DNA of 64,000 bases from Notospermus geniculatus (GCA_002633025.1 NMRB01000038.1:315177-379176); one strand, 5' to 3'; positions 12,126-22,009 are shown, counted from the first letter of the stretch. Program-made: numbers and translations. The notes: a model not told the origin generated them from the letters alone.

Positions 12126-12604
12126 CTGAAAGTTTGGGTACACCTTGCGATTTATGAAGAATCCATATTTGTTTTAAAAATGGATGTGCTTGGCTGGCCA
12201 AAATCACTGGAAAATGTTGTCAGGGTATATAGAGTATTCCAGTGATGCAAATTTCATGTTGCATCCCCCAAATTTTGGGATTTTTACATGAAAATCGCAC
12301 TTTGTCAAATTCCTGGAACATCCAGTTTGGAAAAAAACTGAAAAGCAGATAAGGATTAAAATGAGAAAATTCTTTGGTTACTCTATCTACATTTATTTTA
12401 GAAACACAACGTTTCAACCAGTGTACCCTGGCCGTAGTCCTGTGTACAAGTGAATAGCACATGAGGAGAGGAAGCATAAATACCACACTGTTTCTTTAAG
12501 CATTAGGCAAACATTTAGACAAAATACATACTGTTTTTTAAGCATTAGACAAACTTATGGATAAAAGTCCAAGGGAAAAACTGCGGAATCACAGGCTGTA
12601 GCAG

Positions 12605-14087
12605 CTAATTGTCCAGTTTGGCAATTATGTGATTGTAGGCATTAGGTATGAATAGTCCAGTATCCCTGTTGAGGCTGGGTTGGTGTCGTTTGATTTGGAT
12701 GGCTTCTCTGAGTTTCCTGTTGTAATCTTTGTCCAGCCGGGAATTGAGAATCTCTGTCTGCTCCCAGATGATTGAATGTCCTAGGTTTGCACAGTGTTCA
12801 TGCACAGCAGATTTAGGGTCCTTTTTGTGCTCTGAAATCCTTGTGCCAAGGGGACGTTTTGTTTCACCAACATAACATTCACCACAAGAACACGTTAGTT
12901 TATACACAACACCTTTGGCCTCATGTTTGTTTTTACATGAGGCTACCTTCCTTCCATTTGCATTGAGAGCTGTCTTCAGTGTGTCCTGTTTTGAAAACAC
13001 AACATCCACGCTTGCCAGGTTGGTAATGAGGCGTTTGATTTTATGAGACGCACTGCCTACATATGGGATGCTGATCAAGATGGGAGATCTAGTGTTTGGG
13101 GTATGGGTGCTTGCTGCACTGTGCTGGTCCATAGTTTTGCGAATGGTCCTTTCGACTAGCTGCTTTGGGTATCCATTGAGTTCTGTGAACACACGTCGGA
13201 TGTGATCGAGTTCCTCATTTAAATACTCTGGTCGAGAACATAGGTTGAGTGCTCTGTTGGTGAGGGTCTGAATGATGCCACGTTTGACATGCAGTGGGTG
13301 GTTCGAGTTGAAATTAATGTATTGATCAGTATGGGTGGGTTTGCGGTACACTTTGGTTACTAATTTCTCTTGAGTTCGAATGGTGAGTACATCCAAGAAT
13401 GGTAGCTGGCGGTCCTTCTCTGGTTCCATAGTGAATTTGATCCTGCCATGTTGTGAGTTGAGGTGATTAAGTAATCCTGATGGGTCATCTTCAACACGTA
13501 TCATAGCGAACACATCGTCAACTTTCCTGAACCAACACATTGGTGTGACTGGTGAGTTGGAGAGAGCCTTTTTCTCGAAGTCTGACATGAAGATTTCAGT
13601 TATAATCGGAGAAAGCGGGGAGCCCATAGGTAATCCATTGATCTGCTCGAAAACCTTTTCACCCCAGGTGAAATATGTTGATTCGATGCAAAGCTCTAGC
13701 AGGCCAATGATACTGTCAGCACTCAGGGTGGTGTCCATGGTTGGTTTTAGTTCGATCACTTTATGACGGATGGTTGCGATGGCTTCATCACGGGGGACGC
13801 TTGTGAAGAGATCGACAACATCATAACTGACTAATTTTCCACTGGGGTCAAGTTCGGAAATCTTTGTCACGAGGTCCTTGGAGTCTTTGACATATGAGGA
13901 TGCCTCCTTGCCCAGGGGGGCCAGTAGTCCGGCAATGTATTGTGCAGTGTTGTAGTGTACACTCCCTTTACTGCAGACGAGTAGTCTAGCCTTGACCGGG
14001 TCTTTGTGGATTTTTATGGTGGCACGGGCATAAGGAGCTGTGGCGTTGGTGATGTTCAGACGGTTGTGAAGTTTCTGATCAATTTCT
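12605..14087 (-). CDS. Penelope-like element polyprotein (reverse transcriptase + GIY-YIG endonuclease), 5' incomplete
   Basis: This is a retroelement polyprotein that reverse-transcribes element RNA and nicks the target with its own nuclease. About 494 residues are readable before the assembly gap. The reverse-transcriptase core shows YDVVDLFTSVP (first catalytic Asp), LPMGSPLSPIITEIFM and FRKVDDVFAM (the catalytic DD box; usually R-Y/F-VDD, so Lys replaces the aromatic residue), then LPFLDVL and the YRKPTHTDQY thumb motif. The C-terminal GIY-YIG nuclease shows GVVYKLTC, CSCGECYVGETKRPLG and TRISEH, preceded by a Cys/His-bearing linker. This order is that of endonuclease-bearing Penelope-like elements. 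The frame is open to a natural stop at 12605 with no frameshift, so it looks young. The N-terminal RT region lies in or beyond the gap. Confidence 0.95.
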
Positions 14088-14610
14088 NNNNNNNNNNNNN
14101 NNNNNNNNNNNNNNNNNNNNNNNNNNNNNNNNNNNNNNNNNNNNNNNNNNNNNNNNNNNNNNNNNNNNNNNNNNNNNNNNNNNNNNNNNNNNNNNNNNNN
14201 NNNNNNNNNNNNNNNNNNNNNNNNNNNNNNNNNNNNNNNNNNNNNNNNNNNNNNNNNNNNNNNNNNNNNNNNNNNNNNNNNNNNNNNNNNNNNNNNNNNN
14301 NNNNNNNNNNNNNNNNNNNNNNNNNNNNNNNNNNNNNNNNNNNNNNNNNNNNNNNNNNNNNNNNNNNNNNNNNNNNNNNNNNNNNNNNNNNNNNNNNNNN
14401 NNNNNNNNNNNNNNNNNNNNNNNNNNNNNNNNNNNNNNNNNNNNNNNNNNNNNNNNNNNNNNNNNNNNNNNNNNNNNNNNNNNNNNNNNNNNNNNNNNNN
14501 NNNNNNNNNNNNNNNNNNNNNNNNNNNNNNNNNNNNNNNNNNNNNNNNNNNNNNNNNNNNNNNNNNNNNNNNNNNNNNNNNNNNNNNNNNNNNNNNNNNN
14601 NNNNNNNNNN
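14088..14610. other. assembly gap (523 N)
   Basis: A run of undetermined bases separates the Penelope-like ORF from the AT-rich island. The true gap size may differ. Whether the two neighbours are contiguous in the genome is not proven by this sequence. Confidence 0.99.
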
Positions 14611-14909
14611 TAAAATACAGCATGAGTGTGACAGAATTTTCAAGTGAGTTGAATTACTCTTTTTCTTCATTATCAGAATGCTTAGTTTTCTTGTGCCTCA
14701 TAAAAGTTTTTTTGCTATCTATCACATTCATCACACACCGTCACACACATAGGTTGTGACATGTTGTTTTCATAAAAATACACCCGCGCCGGCTAATCCT
14801 ATTAGTAATGCATAAAATTTATTCTTGTCTATAAATTCAGTCACACCTGTTGCTTTCATCTGTCATCTGTTACACGATTTATTTAATGCAAAAATGATTT
14901 CATTGACAT
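14611..14909. other. AT-rich 3' flank of the large ORF
   Basis: Non-coding or decayed sequence downstream of the 1036-codon ORF. On the minus strand around 14650-14700 there is a peptide ending KTFMRHKKTKHSDNEEKE before a stop. This resembles the end of a C2H2 zinc finger (F-x2-H-x4-H), but its Cys pair is not in the same frame, so it may be a decayed second gene of the same element. Confidence 0.35.
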
Positions 14910-17900
14910 TTACATTGCTGATTGAACTTCATTCATTTGCTGATCCTTGAAACACTCAAATTTTATTTCAACTTCATTATAAATATTTTTTCCCTCATAA
15001 ATTAAACACATAGTTTTTGACTTTAGTAACTGCATATCTTCTTCTGTTAAAGCATTAAATCGTGCAGGTAAATAAACTGTAAAAATCTGTTTTCTATCTG
15101 ATAGTGTTACTTTTACATCATCATCTTCATCCTTAAAAGCATCTTCTATTAAGTAAAACTTATCACAGGTTAAGTCAGTTACTTCTTTCTTAGGTATGTA
15201 ATCATGATCATTTCTCATTTTAACTATGAGGTGATGCAAATAATTAAATGCTGAGATAGCTGCTATATTAATTTTATCAACAACAAGAAGTACTGTTTGC
15301 TTCGTTAATGTAAATACAGGTTTTTCAAAAACTGTGTAAATCAAATCAACATAAGCAAAACTGCTAAAACTCGGATATTTTATTTCTTTCTCAGGAAGGT
15401 AATCAATCATAAATGTTCTTAAATCCTCATCATTATTTTCAAAAACTCCTATATTTGTCACTAAAAATTTGAAATCTTTTGTAAATGCAAGTACTTTTAC
15501 AGTTTGACCGTTGACTAAGCCTCCGATTCTTCTAGGTCGGCGTTCAATAAAAGGATGTTTGTGTTTTTTCCTGTCATAATTCTTTTTAAATTCGATGTTA
15601 GGTATATCGTGAAACGTCAGAAGATCTGAACCTCTTAATACTAATTCATCTTTGTACTGCTCTACAATTAATTCACATTTGTTTATTTCACTTTTCATCT
15701 GTTCAAAATAGTTTTTCACCTGTTTTACTTCTTCTGAATCGTTTTGAAATAATACACTTGTGTCAATTTGATGTTTTTCGTCTTGTGTGTCTGATAGCTT
15801 TTTTATATCTGTTATGTTTACTAACATTTCTTTATGTTTCTGAGAATTAGTATAAAAGTCAATTGTTCTCAACATTAATATTTTATCACTTAATTGTTTT
15901 TGAATTTTGTGTATAGCATTTTCCTCAGTGTTACTGAATAATTTTTCGAATTCACTTTTGCAACTTTCATTTGAAATAAAAACACCTTCATTTTGTAAAC
16001 TGAAAACATATCTTATATCATTTCTAAATGTTGTTTTTGAAACGTGAGAAATAAAGTATTCCTTATCTTTTTCTAAAGTTTCTAACTTCCTGCAGTCTTT
16101 TACTTTTACTTTAGAGTTATTTTCTAAATCAATTAATGTATCAGTGATGTAATTAGAGGTATATTCCTCTAGTAATTTTGTATCAAATGCTTCTAAAATT
16201 TCAAACTCATCTCTTTTAATTTTTCTGATTCTGAATAAAGGTTTTTCAAGTAGAAAGTAAGTTTGATGAAAATCATCTTGAAAATATTTTTCACTTTTCA
16301 AATAAGGAGGAAATAGTTCTTTCATTTTTTCTTTTAAATTGTCATCATTTATCAAAGTCCCGTGACTTGTTAATAGTACAGAAAAGGGTTCCTTATTATT
16401 TTCATAGCCTCTAACTTCAATTATAGTATCATTTTTCAAACCTGTCAGTTGCAAGTATTTATATTTGTTAGTGTTGTTGATGTGTTTAATGATTTTCAAT
16501 TTCTCTGAATCATATAGTTTTGTTTCTTCTTTTATTCTTTGCAAATTACAAGCAATGTTTTTCTTTGTCTCTTCCTTATTATTTTCTATTTCCTTTACTT
16601 TCTCCTGAATTCTTTCTTTTTCGATAATTTTATTCAGGTCTCTTTTACAACAAATTCTAATTGATAAATCGTTAAGATTACTTATTTCTTTTATGTAAAA
16701 CAAAGGTGCTGAATTTATTTTGTGAGCTTTCTTAAGAGTCATAAATTCTATTCCTGTTTCATTTAACTTGAATGTTGAAATATCTTTCTTGAGAATACTA
16801 AACATTGAAGATGAAGAAGTAATTACCGTTCCGCCATTTTCTTTTATAAAAGTTCTTACTTTCAATTTTGTAGGCATACTCGAGGGATTCTTTTCTAAAA
16901 TATCTACAAACATTGTAGGAACATTTTTGATTGAAAACATTGAGATGATTAATTTATAAGATGTTTCTGTAAACTTACATTTGCCTGAAGTATAACCTAT
17001 AAATTTGTTTGATAAAGAATCACAATAATAGCAGAAGTAATACTTTTCTTGTTCTCTGTCTAAAATGCATATTGTTTGTTTTATTTCATCTGTTAGTGCT
17101 TTAAGCTGAAGATAAGCAGGAGTGTGATAAATTGTTAAATCGTTCAGACATATTATTATTTGTTCAAGCATTCTGATTCCTGTTTCAAATGAGTTACCGG
17201 TTATTTCTACCCTGATCAGGCCTTCCTCAATTGTTTCTTCAAATGATTTTCCTAATCTTTTCTGTGTGCAATTTAAATAGTTAAAAAGATTTGAACCAAA
17301 ATTTACTGTTATGCCGGGAGATTTAAATTGACAAGCTGTTTTGTTATAAACTTTAATTCTACAATCATTATGAATGCAAGAAACACAATTATTTGAAAAT
17401 GAATCTAAAATTATAAATTCATGTTCCTCAAATATTTTCTTCACATCATCTTCACTGAAAGAACCTTTAAAATCCCTCGTTATATCTACGTCAAGAATTT
17501 TGTAACCTTTCTCTGCTAGCTTTAAAATGACGTTAGGCATCTTTTGTAATAATTCTTGTATTTCAAAATCAGATAAGGAAATCTTAAATGTCGCAATATA
17601 ATTACTCAAATTCAGCCTTTCATTAATTCTGCTTAAAATGTAGGATTTCTCATTTTCTGAGTTTGCAGCAATTACATGTTTTATTTTGACATCTAAAGGA
17701 TTTAAGACTATTTCACCTTTACTAAAACAATCCTTAATTTCAGCATTTGTAAGCTTTCTCATGTTTGTGTTCAACAGGCACTGTTTATTTTCATTTATTA
17801 TGTCTTCTTTTGTCACTATTTTATAAAGCATGATGTTATCACAAAACATTTCAGAAACAGGTTCTAGTGAGTTTCCTCTTGATGTGAAATATTTGTTGAT

Positions 17901-18020
17901 GTCGACATCCTTTATGTCTCCTACATACTTATCAGCTAATAAAGATCTTAGGATTGCTTCATGATATTTCGAAGGAACTACATTATTTGTCACTTCTTCT
18001 ATAACACTTACGTAATCCAT
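14910..18020 (-). CDS. large unassigned ORF (1036 aa) with replication-initiator-like motifs
   Basis: I do not recognise the family with certainty. The ORF is intronless, uninterrupted and strongly AT-rich (bases 16501-16560 contain 15 G+C), unlike its surroundings. Start ATG is at 18018-18020, with iteron-like repeats just upstream. In the N-terminal third the order is DVDITRDFKG (177-186), KVYNK (223-227) and GLIRVEITG (267-275). This resembles the D-x-D ... Y-(D/N)-K ... R-x-E pattern of rolling-circle or phage-type initiator proteins (Rep_trans-like); that assignment is inference. A Cys cluster (C212, C215, C220) lies just before KVYNK. Residues ~461-505 form a charged, likely coiled-coil segment. 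The C-terminal half holds diverged repeats (547-598 and 852-905, perhaps 672-691) ending in LEKPLFRI/FEKPVFTL, and the C-terminus has YLPARFNALTEEDMQLLK (983-1000). Alternatives are an endogenised DNA virus gene or an undescribed eukaryotic transposon. No signal peptide or clear membrane segment is seen. Confidence 0.85.
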   Translation of the reverse strand: MDYVSVIEEVTNNVVPSKYHEAILRSLLADKYVGDIKDVDINKYFTSRGNSLEPVSEMFCDNIMLYKIVTKEDIINENKQCLLNTNMRKLTNAEIKDCFSKGEIVLNPLDVKIKHVIAANSENEKSYILSRINERLNLSNYIATFKISLSDFEIQELLQKMPNVILKLAEKGYKILDVDITRDFKGSFSEDDVKKIFEEHEFIILDSFSNNCVSCIHNDCRIKVYNKTACQFKSPGITVNFGSNLFNYLNCTQKRLGKSFEETIEEGLIRVEITGNSFETGIRMLEQIIICLNDLTIYHTPAYLQLKALTDEIKQTICILDREQEKYYFCYYCDSLSNKFIGYTSGKCKFTETSYKLIISMFSIKNVPTMFVDILEKNPSSMPTKLKVRTFIKENGGTVITSSSSMFSILKKDISTFKLNETGIEFMTLKKAHKINSAPLFYIKEISNLNDLSIRICCKRDLNKIIEKERIQEKVKEIENNKEETKKNIACNLQRIKEETKLYDSEKLKIIKHINNTNKYKYLQLTGLKNDTIIEVRGYENNKEPFSVLLTSHGTLINDDNLKEKMKELFPPYLKSEKYFQDDFHQTYFLLEKPLFRIRKIKRDEFEILEAFDTKLLEEYTSNYITDTLIDLENNSKVKVKDCRKLETLEKDKEYFISHVSKTTFRNDIRYVFSLQNEGVFISNESCKSEFEKLFSNTEENAIHKIQKQLSDKILMLRTIDFYTNSQKHKEMLVNITDIKKLSDTQDEKHQIDTSVLFQNDSEEVKQVKNYFEQMKSEINKCELIVEQYKDELVLRGSDLLTFHDIPNIEFKKNYDRKKHKHPFIERRPRRIGGLVNGQTVKVLAFTKDFKFLVTNIGVFENNDEDLRTFMIDYLPEKEIKYPSFSSFAYVDLIYTVFEKPVFTLTKQTVLLVVDKINIAAISAFNYLHHLIVKMRNDHDYIPKKEVTDLTCDKFYLIEDAFKDEDDDVKVTLSDRKQIFTVYLPARFNALTEEDMQLLKSKTMCLIYEGKNIYNEVEIKFECFKDQQMNEVQSAM

Positions 18021-18102
18021 TTATTTAGAGGAAATTTTTTAAATATTTCGTTTCGGTGTGTTTCTTGTGATTTTTCCCATTTTTCAGTGCTTTTTAGTGT
18101 TT

Positions 18103-18351
18103 TTCATGAAAATCTACTTTGTGAGTAAACACGACTTTTTCTGTTCTTCATGAAAAGCTACTTTGTGAGTAAACATGATAGCTATCGTCAATAAAGTGCC
18201 GAAATTTTAGCTTTTTACATGTTTTTTGCGATTTTTCGGTGTTTTTTTTATGTTTCTGTGAGAGTGTTTTTTTCATGATTTTTTAGTGTTTTTGCATCAA
18301 ATTTCATGATTTTTCTCAATTTTTCATGAAAAGCTACTTTGTCAGTAAACA
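18103..18351 (-). repeat. three iteron-like 29-bp direct repeats upstream of the large ORF
   Basis: TTCATGAAAAGCTACTTTGT followed by GAGTAAACA occurs at 18103-18131 (one mismatch), 18147-18175 and 18323-18351 (one mismatch). Starts are 44 and 176 bases apart, and 176 is four times 44. Copies 2 and 3 are followed by a second shared block (AAAGTGC..AAATTT.AGCTTTTT). The array lies 80-330 bases upstream of the ORF's start codon. This is where binding sites of a replication initiator or transposase would be expected; that role is inference. Confidence 0.75.
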
Positions 18352-18420
18352 GCAAAAAATCGTGAAAAAAGTGCTCAAATTTGAGCTTTTTTCAGGTGTT
18401 TTCATGATTTTCGGTAGCTG

Positions 18421-18803
18421 AAATATTCTGGCTTCTTTCTTCTTTTGGGTGAATGCACAGCCTGCCCCTGTGTTTAGCTCAGTTATGTTAGATTTAAGAT
18501 GTAGAATTTGACTTATGGTTCAACCGCGGAGAGTGCTATGAGGGGGCAGGACTCATTGTACTCTGCAAATTTAAGGGGCCTCTGTGCCTAAAAGGGTGAA
18601 AAAATACCCATAAACACCCAAGCTGTGTGCTTAAAAGGGTGAGAAAAAAGGGCAAAGATAAGACATATGTGAAAAAAGTCCTAATACACCCGAAGCTTCG
18701 TGCTTACAAGGGGGGACAAATACAAAAAATGCCCTATTTTTATCGAATTTTATTCGCGTTGCTTTTGCATTTATTTATTTTTCAAGATTTTCAAGATTTT
18801 TAT
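18421..18803. other. intergenic with short direct repeats
   Basis: No gene. Short repeats of GTGC(C/T)TAAAAGGGTGA(A/G)AAAA with intervening CACCC(A/G)AAGCT occur at 18570-18720. A TTTTCAAGATTTTCAAGATT run lies at 18780-18800. Confidence 0.45.
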
Positions 18804-18974
18804 AGTATAAGGGAATTGAGGGGATCTGGATGGAGGGATTTTTATTATTTTGCAGGCGTAGGTGGGTAAATTTTTGAAAATTAGCCTAAAAATAGGGAGA
18901 TTTTTAGGGTTTTTTAGCCTATTTTTGCTACTAATCTTCCCCCTCCGTCCAGATCCCCTCAATTCCCTTATACT
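18804..18974. mobile_element. MITE, 171 bp (AGTATAAGGGAATTGAGGGG termini)
   Basis: The termini AGTATAAGGGAATTGAGGGG and ATCTGGA(T/C)GGAGGG are inverted at 18804-18837 and 18942-18974. Internal arms also pair (CCTAAAAATAGGGAGATTTT). A half copy lies at 10085-10173. It is embedded in a 'gagcca' repeat block. Confidence 0.85.
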
Positions 18975-19190
18975 CACGAGCCAGCCCTGTTATGAGCCAG
19001 CATTGGCTCAAAGCATTTTTCAGGCTGGCCAAATTTGGCTTAAAATGTTTTATTTCATGTATTTTGAGCCATTTTTGAACACACGAGCCAGCCCTGTTAC
19101 AAGTCATATTTGGCTCAACCTGGGCCAAGATTGGCTCAGCTTAGCAAGCCAAAGCTGGCTCAGAACATGAGCCATCCAAGGTGCCCCCCC
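18975..19190. repeat. 'gagcca/tggctc' repeat block
   Basis: Palindromic words such as GAGCCAGCATTGGCTCAAAG, GAGCCATTTTTGAACACACG and GCCAAAGCTGGCTC are the same family as at 9861-10084 (shared GCATTTTTCAGGCT.GCCAAA). The block ends at a C-homopolymer at ~19184-19201. Confidence 0.75.
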
Positions 19191-19211
19191 CCCCCCCCCC
19201 CAAAAAGGGAC

Positions 19212-19860
19212 CAATAACATGGTGGTAGACTTTAGTCCATTCAAACTGGCAAAAAAGGCAGGCAGAGCTCAGCCGGCAACCCGGCGGCTACTGCTCTAGC
19301 ATTTCATAACCAGTTGGATGAAAAAAGTTGTACTACCAGTCATACAGTTGCCCAAATTGTGTTCGATGGAAATCGTTTTAAGGTTGTTCAGACAATAACA
19401 TTGTGGTAGACTTTAGTCCATTCAAACTGGCAAAAAAGGCAGGCAGAGCTCAGCCAACCCGGCGGCTACTGCTCTAGCATTTCATAACCAGTTGGATGAA
19501 AAAAGTTGGACTACCAGTTATTCCAGGGGGGGTTGCCCAGTACAGTAAGTGTTTGATGAAAATCATTAAGGTTGTTAGGTCAATAACATGGGAGACTTAT
19601 TCCATTCAAACTGGCAAAAAATTCAGGCAGAGCTCAGCCAGTACCCTGGCGGCTACTGCTCTAGCATTAACCAGTCGGATGAAAAAAGTTACTACCAGTC
19701 ATTATTGACAGACATTACAGTTGCCCAATGCAGTAATTGTGATCGATGGAAATCGTTAAGGTTGTTCAGACAATAACATGGGATGGGAGACTTTATTCCA
19801 TTCAACTGGCAAAAAACGCAGGCAGAGCTCAGCCAACATGGCGGCTACTGCACATATGCA
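19212..19860. repeat. tandem repeat, ~185-bp unit, ~3.5 copies
   Basis: AATAACATGG(T/G)... units start at about 19212, 19395, 19581 and 19772. Each contains CCATTCAAACTGGCAAAAAA, GGCAGGCAGAGCTCAGCC, GGCGGCTACTGCTCTAGCAT and GTTGGATGAAAAAAGTTG. Units diverge by small indels. No conserved coding frame runs through them. Confidence 0.9.
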
Positions 19861-20640
19861 TTTCAGAACTACGGTAGCTGAATGAAAAAAAGTTGAACGA
19901 CCAGGCACTGACAACAGGCATTGATTGAAGTTGCCCAAGACCCCAACTTTTAGCTGTGGATTTATATTTATAAAAATATTTAGGCCTAATCCAAATCCAT
20001 TAGGCGAAATGCCTACTTTCCACATGCTTCAAAAATAGATTTTTAGCACAATGATAATTATTGCTTGATTTGCGCCCCATAGGCCTACCGTAGTGACGAT
20101 CCACATCAACATCTTTTGCTGCGTTATGGTGAATTTCTTTGAAATCATCAAGCCTACATGAGATCTTTTCAAAGGTGCACCTTCTTCAAATATATATAAG
20201 TTAAAGAAAACGTTTATTTTCACATGATCGCATGCATGGCATGGAGGATCATCGATTTGTGTGGACACTTTTGTCAACTGCAGAACTAACATGCCGCCAT
20301 GATGCGCAGCACAGTCATACACATACACGTGTGTGTGCATGCTTCAGTGCATTGAGCGCGTGCACTGTGGCCGTGGCGGCTTCGAAGTCATGGAAGTGAT
20401 CGGCAATTAGGCCTAGCCTGACATGAATTAAGTCAAGATATGTTTGATTGATGAAAAATGTTTATTCCAGAATATGCTAATTTATACCTAGGCCTAATTA
20501 AACTTGTCAATAAGTTGCTTTAATTGAGAAATTAAGGCTAATCACGAAAATATTTGTCAGACGGCTGCTCGTTCCCAGCAGACGCTATTTTTCGCGGGCT
20601 GCCCGTGACGTCCTTGAAAAGTGCGCCACCCTATTCACAT
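19861..20640. other. intergenic, nothing supported
   Basis: No recognisable gene or RNA. The 103-codon minus-strand open frame at 20029-20340 has no domain and a composition like random sequence. Confidence 0.45.
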
Positions 20641-20649
20641 GAATAGTTT

Positions 20650-21010
20650 GAGCCGGCTTAAAAATGAACTTTGAGCCAAGAAGGAAAATGAGCCGGCTTA
20701 AAAATGAACTTGAGCCAAGAAGGAAAAATGAGCCGGCTTAAAAATGAACTTGAGCCAAGAAGGAAAAATGAGCCGGCTTAAAAATGAACTTGAGCCAAGA
20801 AGGAAAAATGAGCCGGCTGAAACTACTCGAGGCTGGCTCAAAAACCGGCTCAAATGTACTGAGCCGGCTCATAATTAGAGATTAGCCGGCTCATGATGAG
20901 ATAGCCAAACGGTGACAAATTCATGGCTCAACTTGAGCCAATTGAAGGTAAAGGACCAAAATAAGCCACACACGGCTCAATCTGAGTCGATATGGCTCAA
21001 TCTGAGCCGA
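20650..21010. repeat. 40-bp minisatellite plus 'gagccggctc' palindromes
   Basis: Four units of GAGCCGGCTTAAAAATGAAC + TTGAGCCAAGAAGGAAAAAT start at 20650, 20690, 20730 and 20770. A partial fifth follows at 20810, then palindromic words (GAGCCGGCTC, GAGCCAATTG, GGCTCAATCTGAGCC) to about 21010. It is related in word content to the 'gagcca' blocks at 9.9 and 19.0 kb. Confidence 0.9.
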
Positions 21011-21086
21011 TTTTATTTCCAGTGCTGACCATCCAATTTCATCGGCATAGGCCCGGTGTAATGTATATTATTGCCCCCTATATGCC

Positions 21087-21147
21087 AATGCCCGGGGAGG
21101 CAATGAAAAACGGCCGAAGGCCGTTTTTCATTGCCTCCCCGGGCATT
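21087..21147. repeat. perfect 61-bp palindrome
   Basis: The arms are two perfect 29-base complements (AATGCCCGGGGAGGCAATGA + AAAACGGCC and its reverse complement) around a 3-base centre, GAA. A diverged relative with AATGCCCGGGGAGGCACTGA lies near 23206-23270. Confidence 0.95.
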
Positions 21148-21747
21148 TTTAGCATAGGGGATTTGTCGACATTACAACTATAATGTATGTGACTGTCCCC
21201 CTTCTTATAATGCCTCCTCATGTACATTATCGCATCCATTGATCTAGGCCTATATTTCGTAACACGAATTTAGGTTGTAGTTTTATGGGTAAGGGGTATT
21301 ATATAACCGAAGCGGCGAACTATAAGGACAAGAAAAAATCATCTGGCCGCCAGCCTTCCTCAATAGGCGCAGTCACTAACTGGTATTCTTTCCTTTCAGA
21401 TCTAGCTACCGATCAGGCGACAGTGGGTTCGAGTCTCGCTCTGGGGTCTTTTAATTCATCTTGTACATTTATTAATAATCATTGCAGAATATTGTTTCCT
21501 ATTTCCTCATATTGTCCGTACACTTTCGACATAGGTAGGAATGATGTGAATTTTATTATTTACGGTGGCTTGCTTCTTTTTTTCTCCAAATATGGCACAT
21601 TCAACTTCATTTTGCGACAAAAATCATGTTTCCTGACAGGAAAAAATTATAAAACAGGCTTCTTAGACTGAAAAAGGGACAAAGTGGAATGGCAAAGGGT
21701 GCATAATGCCGTCAGGAAGATTCACACCAGGGCCTATCCACATACAT
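21148..21747. other. intergenic, nothing supported
   Basis: A 128-codon open frame (21285-21671, plus) has no recognisable domain. A B-box-like GTGGGTTCGAGTCTCGC at ~21423 hints at a tRNA-derived repeat, but no matching A box is seen. Confidence 0.4.
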
Positions 21748-21966
21748 AGCTAACCCTACCACTGAAAACCCTAAAACCCCTAGCCCTAGCCCCACAACCC
21801 TAACTCTAGCTAACCCTACCCCTGAAAACCCTAAAACCCCTAGCCCTAGCCCCATAACCCTAACTCTAGCTAACCTACCCCTGAAAACCCTAAAACCCCT
21901 AGCCCCCAAACCCTAACTCTAGCTAACCCTACCCCTGAAAACCCTAAACCCCTAGCCCTAGCCCCA
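21748..21966. repeat. ~61-bp minisatellite of CCCTAA-like words
   Basis: About 3.6 units of CTAACCCTACCCCTGAAAAC, CCTAAAACCCCTAGCCCTAG and CCCCA.AACCCTAACTCTAG. The array is telomere-like in word content but is not the pure hexamer. It ends at an undetermined base followed by a G-homopolymer (21967-21985), probably a sequencing or assembly weak point. Confidence 0.9.
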
Positions 21967-22009
21967 NCGGGGGGGGGGGGGGGGGCTACCTATAACTAAC
22001 CCCTGCAGG

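Noticed and set aside
14006-14670. Open frames of ~200 codons spanning the N-run
   Set aside because: They consist almost entirely of undetermined bases; only the Penelope frame left of the gap is real.
21748-21966. Internal telomere array
   Set aside because: The CCCTAA words are embedded in a ~61-bp unit with other sequence, so it is a minisatellite and not a telomeric hexamer run.
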